Notes: generated from the sequence alone by a model not told the origin. 64,000 bases of DNA from Biomphalaria glabrata (GCF_947242115.1 NC_074719.1:3980783-4044782); one strand, 5' to 3'. Positions 33,408-45,600 are shown, counted from the stretch's first letter. A program made the numbers and translations.

Positions 33408-34019
33408 TTAACATTTAAAATGTTTTTCTCCAAAATGAATCACTTGGTGTCTTTTGAGAGCTGAAGATGTAGTAAATGTCTTTTGACATATTTGACATTT
33501 GAATGGTTTTTCACCAGTGTGAATCCTTTGGTGAACTTTTAGATCTGAAGACCACAAAAATTCTTTCAGACATATTTGACATTTATAATGTTTTTCTCCA
33601 AAATGAATCGCTCTGTGTTTTCTGAAACTTGAAGATCTACCAAATGTCTTATCACATACTTGACATTTGAATGGTTTCTCACCAGTATGAATCACATGAT
33701 GGTCATTTAAATGTTGAAGTTTAGAAAATGTTTTTAAACATTTTTGACATTTATATGGTCCTTTGGTAGCATGAACATCTTGATGAGCTTTTAAATTTGA
33801 AATTTCAGCAAATTCTTTTAGGCCATTCTGACATTGGTGTTTGTGTTTAGTTTGATGACTAGAAGAAATCTCAATTTCCTTTCCTGAAAAAGTTTCTTTA
33901 GAATCGTTTTGGTCCATTTGATATTGCACGTTACTATCGAATACACCAGTTTCTGATGTCATTTCTTTTTCTTTTATAATCACCTCCAACTGTTAAAACA
34001 AATACAAAAATTACTTCTG

Positions 34020-34215
34020 TCAGGGTAAAGTACCAGGAAAAAGAAGAAGAGGCAGAAAGAGAAAGTGATAGGAAGACAACGTAAAAGAACGGAAGGGCCT
34101 GTCGTTTAAAGAGATTCTATCCAAGGCAAAAGACAGTGGAATGGAGAAAGATTATTGACAGATCATGTGTGGTGCACTGATGGCTCAACAGACTAAGAAG
34201 TAGGTAAAGGTTATG
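34020..34215 (+). mobile_element. LINE 3' end (RGRQRKRW family), in intron 2 of gene C
   Basis: GGGTAAAGTACCAGGAAAAA reads G(T)VPGKRRRGRKRK.., then GLSFKEILSKAKDSGMEKDY and TDHVWCTDGSTD; it is the reverse of 3480-3660. Confidence 0.65.
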
Positions 34216-34219
34216 TAAA

Positions 34220-35211
34220 TATTTGAGAGAGAGAGAGAGCCGAAAAGAAAGAAATCAACTATCATAAATAAATATAAATACTTTGCCAAACTAGAATATA
34301 ATTTATCAATTAACCTAATATGGGCAGAACTTTATCAGATTTTTAATTATCATGATAATATTATTATTATTTTTTTTAATTAGAAAAATAAATCTAAAAA
34401 TGTTGACATGGGGGGGGGTATAACTATGTAAACATAACATAAATGTACAATCCCCTCCCTCCCAATAATTGCAATCCTATGCCAGTCCTTAGAAGTGTTG
34501 CCAGCAACCATGGCTAATATTTTAGATGGTCAATCAATCAATCTAGACTCAAGAGTGAAGAGTTACATCAGTATTTCTCTTAATACAAGAGTACAAAGCC
34601 AAGTTTAAATGTTCAGCTTTAAGTGAAAACTCCAAGAATATTTGATTCAAGAAAAGTAAAAGGAGAAAAACATTTTTTTTTTAGAAATTTGTATAAAAAG
34701 CAAGAACAAAGACACATTTTTCCAAGTATTAACTTATGAAGACACACTTTAACACCATAAGTATGAGACTTCATACTTTAACATCATAACTAGTCAAATC
34801 TCTTAATTCATAGATTCTCTGTTTATTATATAGTCAATTTTAATATGGTAAACAAAAAAAAAAAATTAAAAAAATAGGCCCAATTATAACTTTTTATTTC
34901 ATGACACATCATAAAAGAAAGTTATCCTGTAATACCCAAATACTTTAAAAAAAATAAATAAATCCTAAGATGATTTTGGATTATTTTTATGATTTTGTCA
35001 ATTTAGGGATTCTTTGTTAAATTTTCAACTAGATATCTTGAGATTTTAGACTGGAGATGGGCTAAAACAAATTTAAATTTATTTTTTTAAATTATCCATT
35101 TGAATACTAAATAATTAGGGTTATTTTCATATGTTCATGGCCATTTTCATATGAAACACCCAGCATATGACTTTCACACTAGTAAGCATTAGTACAATAA
35201 TATTTATTTAC
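34220..35211. other. Rest of intron 2 of gene C
   Basis: AT-rich; a GA microsatellite at 34228 and poly-G at 34410. I recognise no element or gene. Confidence 0.5.
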
Positions 35212-35391
35212 CTGGCTGACTTCTGAGCCCTGGGTTTGATCAGTTAATTTGAAATCTGGCAAAATGATAGGTACTGGATAAAGCCTATTGTTTGTCTTCT
35301 TTGACACAGCCAGAAGTCTTGAAGCCAAGGACATCAGCTTATTAGTTTCTGTAAAATGAGTCATTCCTAATTCTTGATTTGTAATAGATTT

Positions 35392-36595
35392 CTGCAGGGC
35401 AAATATACAGGTCAATTAGATAAAGCCTATAAAATCTTCAGATAAATTCAATCAATGGATTAATCTTTCTGTACCTATTTATATCTATCCTATCCTATCT
35501 ATCTATCTTATTTTATTTACCTACCTACCTACCTATGTATTATGGGCTCTCTATACATTTATTATAATGTTTGACTTTTATCTAGACAATGACATCCTGG
35601 TCGCTTGTCACTATATATTATTATATTTTATCTCACATGCTGTATTATTCAAACCCATTTATTTAATTGTATAAAATACTGATGTTACTTCAAAAAAGAA
35701 GATGATTACATCCTATGTGTGTCCCTGGGTCAATCTAGCCATGCAACTTAATCAATGAATTAAACTCGGCTGAATCCCTGCTGTTCCTGTTATCTCTGTG
35801 ATAAGAGAAACCCCCAAGTATAATCTAGCCTTGATCCTAGGCTCTTGACCAGATCAAGGGAGAAAACTCTTCTCAACTCAGTGACTAGAGGAAGCAATCT
35901 CTACATTGGCAAGTATGAGTTTGAACATTGATCTCTAAACATAAAATTGATACTCAGCATCTATAGCTGCTTCTCTCGACAGCTAATCTCTCTTGCTTCT
36001 CCGATTTTATCTACTGAAGTCTCAACCACAATCCTCAGTTGGCCTGAACAACTTTCGACACTAGACTCTGGCTAACAGGCTTGACCAGCCTACAGCACTT
36101 GCGGAAGAAGGAACCACCTCTGAGAGGACAACAACTGGACACTGGAACACTAGAGCTATGTTAAATTTATAGGGCACTCATATTCATACAATCAGCAGTC
36201 CATGTTAAAATTCTATTCTCACACTTATATACATATATCACTTAAGTTTTTTTTAAATTATTTTTTTATTATTATTTTTTTTTAATTATTTCTCCCCCTT
36301 TTTCTATGTTTTCATGTCTTTTATCTTTTTAGACTTAAGTGATTCTCCCAATTATTCCTGTATGTCCCCTATGTGTCTGTTTCCCAAACCTTGCTTGTGT
36401 GCAGGTCTATAGTTCCCTGTTAGAACTCTCTGGACCAAACAGGGCCCTTATAAATAAATAAACAATTAATTAACTGATTTTAATTACACCAGCGTCACAG
36501 TGATTTCAGGCATTCATAAAATTTTATAATTTAAATATTTGATACAGTAATCTTGTATTTTTTTTTTTAAAAAAAATTATAAAAAAAATAAATAC
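35392..36595. other. Intron 1 of gene C
   Basis: It holds a TATC/TACC microsatellite (35490-35535) and a worn LINE tail (35670-35785, minus, TGATGTTACTTCAAAAAAGA). 35790-36450 is a mixed-composition stretch that may be an unrecognised repeat. Confidence 0.5.
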
Positions 36596-37633
36596 CTGAT
36601 GTCCAAGGCTCATATTAGAAGTTTGAGCACAGGTATCTGATTGCTTCGCGTATGATTCATCAACATCTATCTTCTCAATTTTTATCATTGATATTTTGAA
36701 GTCTTGTTCTTGACTTGGTTGTGTTAACAAATCTGTTCCTCTCATTTCTTTCTTCATATGTTTTATGATATTACTTATATCAATAGTAGTGTCAAGATCC
36801 GTGTCTGCCATCATGGACATAGACCAAAGTTCAACCAAGTAAACTAATATTCCTGTTTTAAAAAAAAAAGCAACAACTGTTAATTAAAAATGAAAATTTT
36901 TCTGTTTTAATTTTGCAACAAATTTCTAAAGCTCAAGTTCTAAAAAAGGGATCTCTATATAAATTTTATAAGAACTAAAATTAAAAAAAAAAATATTTAA
37001 AAGGCCAACCAATGTGTACTAAAGTCTAAAGTGCATATGCTATGTCATTACAAAATACATAAAAATAAAATTAAAACTTTTAAAAAGATAAAAAAATTGT
37101 GCCAATCTTGAAATAGACAGTTGAGTTGGTCATAAATAGGTCTTACTACATTCTTATTATTAATCATGCTTTAAAAATTTAATAAGCCTTGTGACTAGGA
37201 GAACAGTACCAGGAAGAAGAGTAAGACAGATCTTGTGTGGTGTTTAAAACTAACACTTAGGACTTACACTCTAACAGTACTAGACCTGCAGTCTAGACAA
37301 TCAATCAATCATCTTCTTTTTTGAAGTAACATCTGTATTATATAAAAAAATAATAAGATAATATTTGATCTACATAAATAAGAATCATTTAGAATAATCT
37401 TTACCTGTATTATAGTAAATTATACTGTATATGATGATAAAGAGTCATTTGAATGAAATTAATTTTAGATTAATCATTTTAGTTCTAGAATGACTAGACC
37501 TATATATATATATTCTAATTATTATTAATTAATAATATATTAAATTATCATAATTATGAATACAAATTTTATGCAAATTTTAGAATATAACAAAACATAC
37601 ACGCTTTAATAATTAATTACAATAAATTAAATG

Positions 37634-38347
37634 TGTTGGTGGCACAGAGAGGGGTAGTGGTGTGAGTGTAGTCAGCCGGCGCAAATCGCCCCAGGCCATC
37701 GCTAAACGAGCTGTCAACCGTGACGAGTTACGACGGTCAGCTGAGTCGAGTGTCAACAGGATGGTTCGGGAAGGATCGCCGTCATGAACAGAGCTCAGGA
37801 GCGTCACGAGAGTTGTAGTCATCTGACCACCTAGAAACGTCGAGCGGCGTTCTGTCCGGTTCGAGAAGGCAAGTAGGGACCCTATATAAGAGCGGAGGTG
37901 TCGCAGTCAAGACGGTCGAGAAAAAGGGCTCAGAAAGGAGGTTCACGACAAGAGTTCAGAACACGGTCGACTACAGCACAGTTCAGCAGTGTTGTTCTGT
38001 ACGGAGCATTACGACGGTTCAGTGCGGAGTACTATCAAGTACAGTTGAGACGAACGGTGTCTTGATCTTGGTCTGCGATCGAGTCCGACACAATGAGCCT
38101 AGTGTGTGAAGTCAGTCCTGAACTGTTGAACCCAGTGCAAGCCCGGAACGAGGCGGAGAGGCCAGTGCAAGAGTTGATACGGCGGAATGGTGTTATCGGA
38201 GAGATATTTGTACAGTGTACGTGTTGCCAATTGTTATTTATTGACATTAAAGTGCTACGTTACTTTGGAGCCCTGAGATGTCAAGTTCTTTAAGTTGGTA
38301 ATGTATGGTGCAGTTTGCAGAGAGCCTGGATAGTGAGATTCGTAACA
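37634..38347 (+). mobile_element. Solo LTR, Gypsy-like (family 1, younger copy)
   Basis: About 710 bp from TGTTGGTGGCACAG to ATTCGTAACA, with a TATA box (CTATATAAGAGC near 37892) and no internal coding region on either side, as expected from LTR-LTR recombination. Much GC-richer than its surroundings. A shorter, more diverged relative is at 9577-10035. I could not see a clear target duplication. The family is inferred from length and ends. It is a fossil of moderate age. Confidence 0.6.
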
Positions 38348-38424
38348 ATATAATTCAATATGATTTACATTCATATTTACATGTTATAATGTATTACCAA
38401 CTATAATAGATTAGATCTAAAGGC

Positions 38425-39412
38425 CCATCATGAATGATCATGTAGCAGCCCAAACCAACCTAAGAAAAATAGACAAGGTTCAAAATATTGGTCTAAACAT
38501 AATGACAGGAGCAATCAAAATAACACCCATAAGAGCTGTGGACAGTATGGAGGAAACCGCTGCCCTGATCTCTCTGGATGAAAGAAGAGAAATAAAAATC
38601 CTTTCCCAATTCACTAAATTGGAAACCTTGGAGAGCACCCACTCAGAACAAAAATCCACAAAACTCGCACTAAAAACCGTCTCAAAAGGACTAATTTCAT
38701 ACATACAGGAATCTCTAAACCTAAAAAAGAAACACCAAATTGAAAAAATAACTCTGGAATCCTCGATACACCATAATGAATCTCCACCCTGAGACGAAAG
38801 CCCTCTACCTACTATAAGGGACCATATTGAAAACATAAAAAGAAAATCTAACTACAGACCAACAGAGCCCAGAGCTCTCAAGGAAATAGTAAACTGCTTT
38901 CTACAAACCAATTATCCTAGCAATCAGTGGATTAGAGTTTACAAGGATGGCTCATCCCATAAAGCCACCACAAAGTCAAATGGAGGAGCTGGAATACTCA
39001 TCGAATGGCCAGATGGAGAAAAACTAGAAAAATCCATGTGGAGTATCACCAGAGAATGCCGACCACCGTCACCACGTTCTCCAAAACTGCTCTCTTTACC
39101 AAGAGGCCCGTATAGTCTATAGACTATAGATTCTAAGTATAAGTATAAGTCGATAAGACAAGTACTGGCCCCAAAACACCCCAATAATATTTAAATAATA
39201 ACTTAAATTAACTTATTTAATTTATTAAGCTAATAACTAAATAAGCATAAGTAAGCCAAGGCCAATAACTGATAAGGGCCAATAGAAAGAAATCAAAGAA
39301 AACAATATGGAGTGCTACCTGATTTGGAAACCACTGCGCAGTTCATCTCATGTATTGGTCTAGTCATCTGAACGCTCCAACATAGCAATGAGAACGAAGA
39401 AGAAGAAGAATG
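38425..39412 (+). mobile_element. I-clade-like LINE 3' end with RNase H
   Basis: Reads RKIDKVQNIGLNIMTGAIK, TPIRAVDSMEETAALISLDE, then after a stop RDHIENIKRKSNYRPTEPRA and WIRVYKDGSSHKATTKSNGG AGIL (RNase H strand with the first catalytic Asp). It jumps to the C-terminal knuckle region (39045-39110, ENADHVLQNCSLYQEA in one frame), is interrupted by 39115-39290 of unrelated AT-rich DNA, and ends 39300-39412 with a GAAGAAGAA tail. Same family as 42478-42721. Confidence 0.75.
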
Positions 39413-39960
39413 GTCATGTAGATTTAAATAATTTAATTAAAGATCTAGATCTATAGGTTTTCTTACTCCGATACGCTGTGAAAAGAAAAAGCAAAAATAA
39501 GTAGATTATTCTCCCTTGGCATTATTGACATTTTTAAATTTTCTTTTTAAGAGAGTTTTTTTTTTCTGATGCTGTCAACTTATGTGTTTTTACTCAACAT
39601 TCTTAGGGCGTTATAGTCACAGTCAATAATTTCCCAATAAGTTTGAAGACTTGAAATAAACTGACAGATTGACACATTGGAAGGAAGTCCGCTTTATTTA
39701 GATCAGCACACTTTAGTAAATATTTGAAATCTTCGAGCGTCAGCACGCGAAAAAAAAAAAACCATCTCGTAGTAGGCCTACATCTAATAACAAAATTTTT
39801 CAGGCAGAGGCGCACTGATCTACATCTGCATTATTCTACATCTGCAACTTTTAGTGTTTTTTTTTTTTTTTCGCTTTTGCAAGGGAAATGCGTATTTTTA
39901 GATGATAAACCATACTCGCGTATTTTCATGTCCATTTGCGCACAAAATACGCAAAATGCA

Positions 39961-42053
39961 TAGTGATGGGCAAAAGTTAACTAACAAGTTAGAAACTATT
40001 AGTTAACTAAAAAAAATTAGTTAAGGCCATTGTTACATTACAAAAAAAAGTTACGTTTTAATCGTAGTTTAATTAATTTTTTTTAGTTACTAACTAAAAG
40101 TTTAATTAAAATTTGTAAAACTTTTTCAACATGTGGTCAGGGTTGAAAAGTAGATTACTCTCTGTTTTCTAGTCATGTGGTATCAATAACTTTGATTATC
40201 AAAAAAAAAATGATGCAGTTAACAACTATTTAGACAGTCTGCATTTGAAGAAAGTAAAGTAAGATCCTGGTAGAAGTTATGGGAGTAAATATTTGCACTT
40301 GAAAGTAGCAGTATTATAAAATGTTAAACCTTTTTTGCCAAAAGCTTCTATTCAGTATTATGAATGAGGTTGTTCCGAATTTTTTTGTGAGCCACGTGGA
40401 GGTGTTTAATTTCTGTTTCTAGTGGGAATCTGATTTGTGAGTTAGGTCAATATTTAGTGGTTTTAATCAATTCATTTGCGGCAAACAATATTTTTTTTTA
40501 ACTGCAGGAACATCAAGTACACCCTTTTTATAGTCTTAAGACTTATTAATGAGATCTATTAAGTCTAAATCAACTGCTAGGCCTATATAGTTCTAAAAGC
40601 ATTAGGGTAACCAACTCTAGAAAAAAAAATCTTAATCCACACCCTCTCTGACCATAAAGTGAATAGACTGTGTCCAACTGATTTTAACAACCTGGTCAGC
40701 TAGACATACACATGACCACGTGTAGGCCTAGTGTACTGTACGTGTGTAGTCGATAATACTGCTTAACGTGGAGTGGTCAGACAAGAAAAAAACACACTGG
40801 CGTGGCTAGTCAAGCATATTCGTAGATATATCTTTACAGTCAAATAGTTAAACACCCTCCCTGTCCAGAAAGTAAATAGACCATACTGATTTTAACAACC
40901 TGGCCAGATATACGTAAACGTGTAGGCCTATATAGTGTACTGAGTGTGCAGTCCATAATGACAAGACCACCCTGTTTTTTTTCCCTATCGCGTTTAACGG
41001 TTATGCAATAGTGTTAGTTGTGTTTTTAGTGGTCAGACAAGAAAATAGCACATCGGCATGGTTAGTCAAGCATGCATTTTACACTATAAAATAGTTATAC
41101 AGGTCAAATGTTTTAAAAATTCCAAAGATTTCGTTTCTATTTTTTTGGATACTAGATCTAAATTTGAAATTCTAAAACTATGTTATTTAATGAGATTTTA
41201 AACTTTACCGGTATAAGTAAAATTTTCCGTTATATTGTTATGACATGATTAGGAATTAGTTATTTGTTTCGGGAATAGGGTAAAGTTTTACTTAGCGACG
41301 ATGACGTAAAGTGGGTTAAAAAAACAAGAACGCTTTAAGTGACGCTAAAAGAAGACGCTTCGTATAGAGCAATAGAATAGATATACGGATTTACGGACAT
41401 AGCTGACATTGGACGATTCCCTTCTTGATTATTAAATATATTTGTAGAACAACATCAGCGTTGACTACATATTTGATTGTTTCGGCCTTTCGCCGGTGTT
41501 ACTGAAGTAGTTTGAGTTCAGTGTTACTTCCAGTCAGACGTAGATCTACACTAGATATATTTCCAAGAATCAACACCGCGCGGAAGCCTTAACAATATAA
41601 TAAGTTAACACATTTTTTAATAAAAAGAATACCATTATTTTCTAAAGGTTTTAATTCAAGGCAAAAATACAAGCACACATAAGCCCTATTTATTTAGACA
41701 TCTTTTTTTTTTTTTTTTTTAATTTTATTGTGCATAAACGTTTATGTAAGAAACATATTCTTTATTACTGATTTTATTATAGATAAATATTAATAGAATG
41801 TTAAAAGAATAAGATCGAACCGTACCGTAGGCATACAGTTGGAGGATTATATACCCTATATACGTCTAGTTCAACCCTGTCCCCCCCCCCCAAAAAAAAA
41901 GTTATGAAAAGTTTGTTATAGTTTAATTAACTTTATTTAGTTTAGTTTAACTATCTTTTGAAATTCACGATAAACTAATAGTTTAACTACTTTATTTTAG
42001 TTGAAAGCTAGTTTTAGTTTAACTTTTAAAAGTGAGTTTAGTTCCCATCACTA
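39961..42053. mobile_element. hAT-like element, 2.1 kb, non-coding
   Basis: Ends TAGTGATGGGCAAAAGTTAA and (reverse) TAGTGATGGGAACTAAACTC, both followed by AGTTAACTA-rich text and mirrored A/T-rich TTAGTT words. The flanking 8-mers do not match. No transposase is visible. Inside are two diverged copies of a 200-bp segment (about 40645-40845 and 40855-41100; GGTCAGACAAGAAAA.., TTAGTCAAGCAT..) and a solo LTR (41236-41594). Confidence 0.6.
41236..41594 (+). mobile_element. Solo LTR, family 2, nested in the hAT-like element
   Basis: TGTTATGACATGATTAGGAA at the left, GCCTTAACA at the right, 359 bp, flanked by ATAT on both sides (4-bp target duplication, though in AT-rich DNA). GC-richer than the host element. 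No internal coding region. Family probably Gypsy or Pao-like; age younger than the 39961-42053 element it sits in. Confidence 0.6.
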
Positions 42054-42477
42054 TGAAGCTCATCAAATTATGTGCGGAACGAAATCTTCTCTTACATCTT
42101 TAACCACTCATTGCAAACGTGCGTGATTCCACACATCTGGAAAACTTCAGAGATCAAACCAGTACCAAAGAGTAGGCCTACTATGTATACGGGTGCTCCA
42201 CAAGGTTGTGTACTTTATACTCTTTACACTAATGACATAAGAAGCATCTATGACTCAGTTAAACTCATTAAATTCACTGATGATACTGCCACAGTCGGGT
42301 CTTATTTCAGGAGGCAAAACTCAGTATCGAAGCAAAATAGAAGAGTTTACAAACTAGTGCACTGACAACTTTCTAGAAGTAAATGTCACAAAAACTAAAG
42401 AACTTATAATAGATTTCAGAAAGAAAAAAACAGATGATACACGAGCTCCAGATAAAGACTACATCGATAGAACAAGT

Positions 42478-42721
42478 TCTTCTTCTTCATTCTTCTTCAT
42501 CGTTCTCATTGTTATGTTGGAGTGTTCATATGACTAGACCAATACATGAGATGAACTGAGTAGTGGTTTCCAAATCAGGGAGCTCTCCATATAGTTTTCT
42601 TTCTATTGGGGTGATTTGGGGCCAATGTCTTATACAGGCCTCTTGGTAGAGAGAGCAGTTTTGGAGGACGTGGTCGGCATTTTCTGGTGATACTCCACAT
42701 GGGCAGATTTCACTGGTTCCA
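42478..42721 (-). mobile_element. I-clade-like LINE 3' end nested in another LINE, with target duplication
   Basis: The minus strand reads ICPCGVSPENADHVLQNCSL YQEA, then a 3' UTR ending in GAAGAAGAATGAAGAAGAA. AGAACAAGT occurs on both sides (42469-42477, 42722-42730), the target duplication, and removing the insert would restore the host LINE sequence order. Same family as 38425-39412. Confidence 0.8.
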
Positions 42722-42879
42722 AGAACAAGTGAAATCTTATAAATATCTAGGCGTCATCATAGATAACAAGCTCTCAGGGGAAGACCACTTTGGAACTCTT
42801 CCTATACAAACTCAATAGCTTTAAACTAAACAAGAAGGTAGATCTTAGATCATTTTTACCGCGCGACTATGCGACATGA

Positions 42880-42940
42880 CGCGTAGGACGTAATCATCTT
42901 CTTTTTTAAACTTTTGTATTATATAAGATAAGAAATCTGC
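42880..42940 (+). mobile_element. LINE tail fragment (GACGTTACTTC family)
   Basis: ATGACGCGTAGGACGTAATC ATCTTCTTTTTT..TATTATATAAGATAAG, tail only, inside the CR1/Rex-like LINE. Confidence 0.6.
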
Positions 42941-43477
42941 TAACATACGGAATAACTTGTTGGCAAGGCAACGCTTCATCTAAACTGTTGCGCCGCTTAG
43001 AAAACATCATAAAGAGGGCATCAAAAATCACACGCACAACATTACCATATTTGAATGAACTTTATGAACAGAAATGTCTAAGAAAAATCGGAAAAATCTT
43101 GGAAGAGAACAGCCACCCGCTCCATCATAACTACGTCAAGTGGTCGCGAAGTGGGCGACTACTGTCAATCAAGACAAGAACAGATCGGTACAAAAACTTG
43201 TTCGTACCTTACTAGGTCAGACTATATCAACGCCAGCCGTTGATCAGGGAACATGAAAAGGACCAAGATTCCTGTGTGTAATCGATGAGTGAACTCTTTA
43301 TGTTGTGTCTGTTCTATTTATGTGTATGTTTCGAATTGTGTTGTCTTTATAAGAGAGAAGAGTCCTTGTAATCACAACAAATTTCCATATGGATCGATAA
43401 AGCAGTCTTAGTCTTAGAATCGGTGACCATCCTTAGACTTTCCCGTCTAGCAACTTAGCGAGAACAAATTTAGTTTA

Positions 43478-43620
43478 TCTTCTTATCTTATATAATACAG
43501 ACGTTACTTCAAAAAAAGAAGATGATTACGTCCTACGCGACATGCATTTAGTCATGCATATTAACCAGAGACTTAAATTCTGCCAAGTCACTGGTTTTCC
43601 TGGCTAGCTCAGGCAGAGAA
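43478..43620 (-). mobile_element. LINE 3' end (GACGTTACTTC tail family)
   Basis: TATATAATACAGACGTTACT and reverse-coded RT C-terminus to GCTAGCTCAGGCAG, as at 52977-53100. Confidence 0.7.
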
Positions 43621-43644
43621 TCCTCATTCATTATAGAAAGACTT

Positions 43645-44680
43645 TGTTGCCTGAATAAGCCTGGAAAACCAACAACTTAGCACAGTGATGCCCAAAATAC
43701 GGCCCGCGGGCCAGAACCGGCCCGCGATGTGGTTTTATCCGGCCCGCCGAAACGTCTGCATAGAGTGTAGATTAGGTTGAAAAATGTATCTTTACCCACG
43801 TTAGGGTCCTGACTTTTTCTCTGATGAATTGGTTCCATGCCATTTAAAATGTGTAGGTTTATGAAATGAGAGAGCAGAAGAAACTACAAGTTGACTCTGA
43901 ATTTAGAATCATACCAGGAAAATTGAACGGATCTTTAATTATTTTTGTTTTGGAACATGATAATAAACCAACATATTTGTTTTGTAAATTGTAGCTGTTT
44001 TAAAAACAACAACATCTATACGGCTTTATTAAACAAAAATGACGGCATTCTTGGTTTGAGCTGCGAATAAAAGGTTGTTAAACTAAGCCTAGAAATTGGA
44101 GGATAGATACCTAAAAGAGACAAGAAAATGAGTCGTTGGTGAAGCTAGCTACAAAGATGCTCACATTTTAAGAGAGAAATGAAGCCAGTTAATATCCTAT
44201 AAATTAATGCAAGTATTAGATCCACTGGTTTCTAATAAAATTCTTTTAGGTCAATTTCATTTCGTTTATGTACATTTTCGGTCATGTGGCCCGCGACATG
44301 AGTGTCGGAAATAAACATGGCCCGCAGGTCGAATTAGGCTGAGCATCACTGACTTAGCAGATTTTAAAATCCCTGATTAACATCACTGTCACCTATCCCT
44401 TAGTCTGTTGAACCGTTGGGGCACCACAAAAGATCCGTTGACCGTCGTTCTCGATTTCTGTCTTTTGACAGATAGAATCTTTTAACGACAGGCATGTTCA
44501 TTCTATTATGTTGTCTTGCCATCGCGATCTGTCTGCCTCTTTTTTTTTCCCTGATACTGCTCCCTGAAGGAAGGTCTTTGCGAATGATTAAGATGCATGA
44601 CTTAATTGACACATGAAATGCGTAGGATGTAATCATCTTCTCTTTTGAAGTAATGTCTGTAATTTATAAGATTGTGTTAC
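43645..44680 (+). mobile_element. LINE 3' end (GACGTTACTTC tail family) carrying two nested insertions
   Basis: 43645-43682 (NKPGKPTTX..), 44352-44390 (DFKIPD.HH) and 44600-44680 (ATGACTTAATTGACACATGA, GTAGGATGTAATCATCTTCT) are consecutive pieces of one plus-strand copy. They are separated by the hAT element 43683-44351 and a minus-strand LINE end at 44390-44598 (RGRQ family: GTISGKKKRGRQ). Confidence 0.65.
43683..44351. mobile_element. hAT-type DNA transposon, non-autonomous, 669 bp
   Basis: Ends CAGTGATGCCCAAAATACGG and (reverse) CAGTGATGCTCAGCCTAATT, with GGCCCGCGGGCC and GGCCCGCGACATG near the termini. Exact 8-bp target duplication ACTTAGCA at 43675-43682 and 44352-44359. No transposase frame. 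Confidence 0.9.
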
Positions 44681-45600
44681 AGAATCCGGTTCCAACTTCA
44701 AGAGACTTTTTATAAGTCGCAAGAGCTGAAGTGATTTCTGTCACATCTTTAAGTGAAGCTCTCTATTTGTGTTATAAGAAAGTTTAAAAAAAAATGAAAA
44801 TAATTGATTACAATGTGTATATTCAATTAAAATGTGTATATTCACAATAAAATTCACTTTTAAAATGATTAAGTGAAACTATAATGTTACAATATTCACT
44901 TTCACCAGATTTTAAAATCAGAAGAACCTTACTATCATTATAAGTAGCAATACATCATCTGTCGTGAGACACTCTTACAAAATAAACCATTAAAGCTTTT
45001 TTGATTTGTCTAACATGGTTATTTAATGATCCACAAAAAATTGACTCCATTCATTCATCTATAATCTATATAAATGCTTGATTGATACACAATTAAAAAC
45101 TTTTCCATTTACAATGAGATTGTGTTTTTTAAAAAGCTCATGAACGATATTTAATTTTGTAACATTTATTTTCAGAATAGCCAACCTACAAAACATTAAA
45201 CATACAATATAAAAAAAATGTTTACAAAAAAAAAAAAAGAACTCCTACTTGATGTTGGAATAACATTTAAATTTGATTTATTCTCAAATCAATGTCCAAT
45301 ATGAAGATTAAACTCATCACATTTGTGTTACCAGTATTAGCATGATGCACCAGCAATGTAAACAGTCATACTTTATGTGCGAAATTTCAACTTATAATCA
45401 ATTATCAATTTTTGACCAAAATCCATATTTTTACTACCTTTTGACTATGGTGAAAAAGTGAGGTTACTGTGAGAATAAAAAAAAAATAGAACATAACTAT
45501 AATTCTTTTTTTTTTAATTTAAGCTTTCAAATGTATCAGGCAATTAAAACAATTAATTCTTTTAGAGACTAACATGCCACGTCAAACATAAAGTGTTTGG
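44680..45600. other. AT-rich intergenic sequence
   Basis: I see no gene, repeat unit or element with confidence. Confidence 0.5.

Larger units (their letters stand above)
33408..36814 (-). pseudogene. C2H2 zinc-finger gene C, decayed or truncated member
   Basis: Three phase-0 coding exons can be read: 36814-36596 (73 aa from MMADTDLDTT; an upstream in-frame ATG lies at 36838), 35391-35212 (60 aa from KSITNQELGM) and 33989-33408 (193 aa from LEVIIKEKEM), 326 aa in all. Exon 1 is clearly paralogous to A, B and D but is more divergent (DESYAKQSDTCAQ in place of DESDLYTQQSENY). The first finger lacks its second cysteine (C-x-NGL). Four good fingers follow, then a stop at 33408 inside the fifth, immediately after its first cysteine. 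Beyond the stop, finger-like sequence continues in frame (to about 33180), then degenerates into frame-broken finger remnants and the 36-bp minisatellite at 31980-32710. Splice sites and exons 1-2 remain open, so a short protein could still be made. I favour a decaying gene. The upstream promoter-like block seen at A, B and D was not found here. Confidence 0.75.
42060..43290 (+). mobile_element. CR1/Rex-like LINE, interrupted twice
   Basis: Reads IPHIWKTSEIKPVPK, YTGAPQGCVL.TLYTNDI, LIKFTDDTATVG (the YxDD-type block), KTKELIIDFRKKK, then after a nested insertion VKSYKYLGVIIDNKLSGEDHF, NLLTYGITCWQGNASSKLLR RLENIIKRASKI and ends near TRTDRYKNLFVPY. Interruptions: 42478-42721 and 42880-42940. 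The 3' UTR runs to about 43420. Clade from motif memory. Confidence 0.7.
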
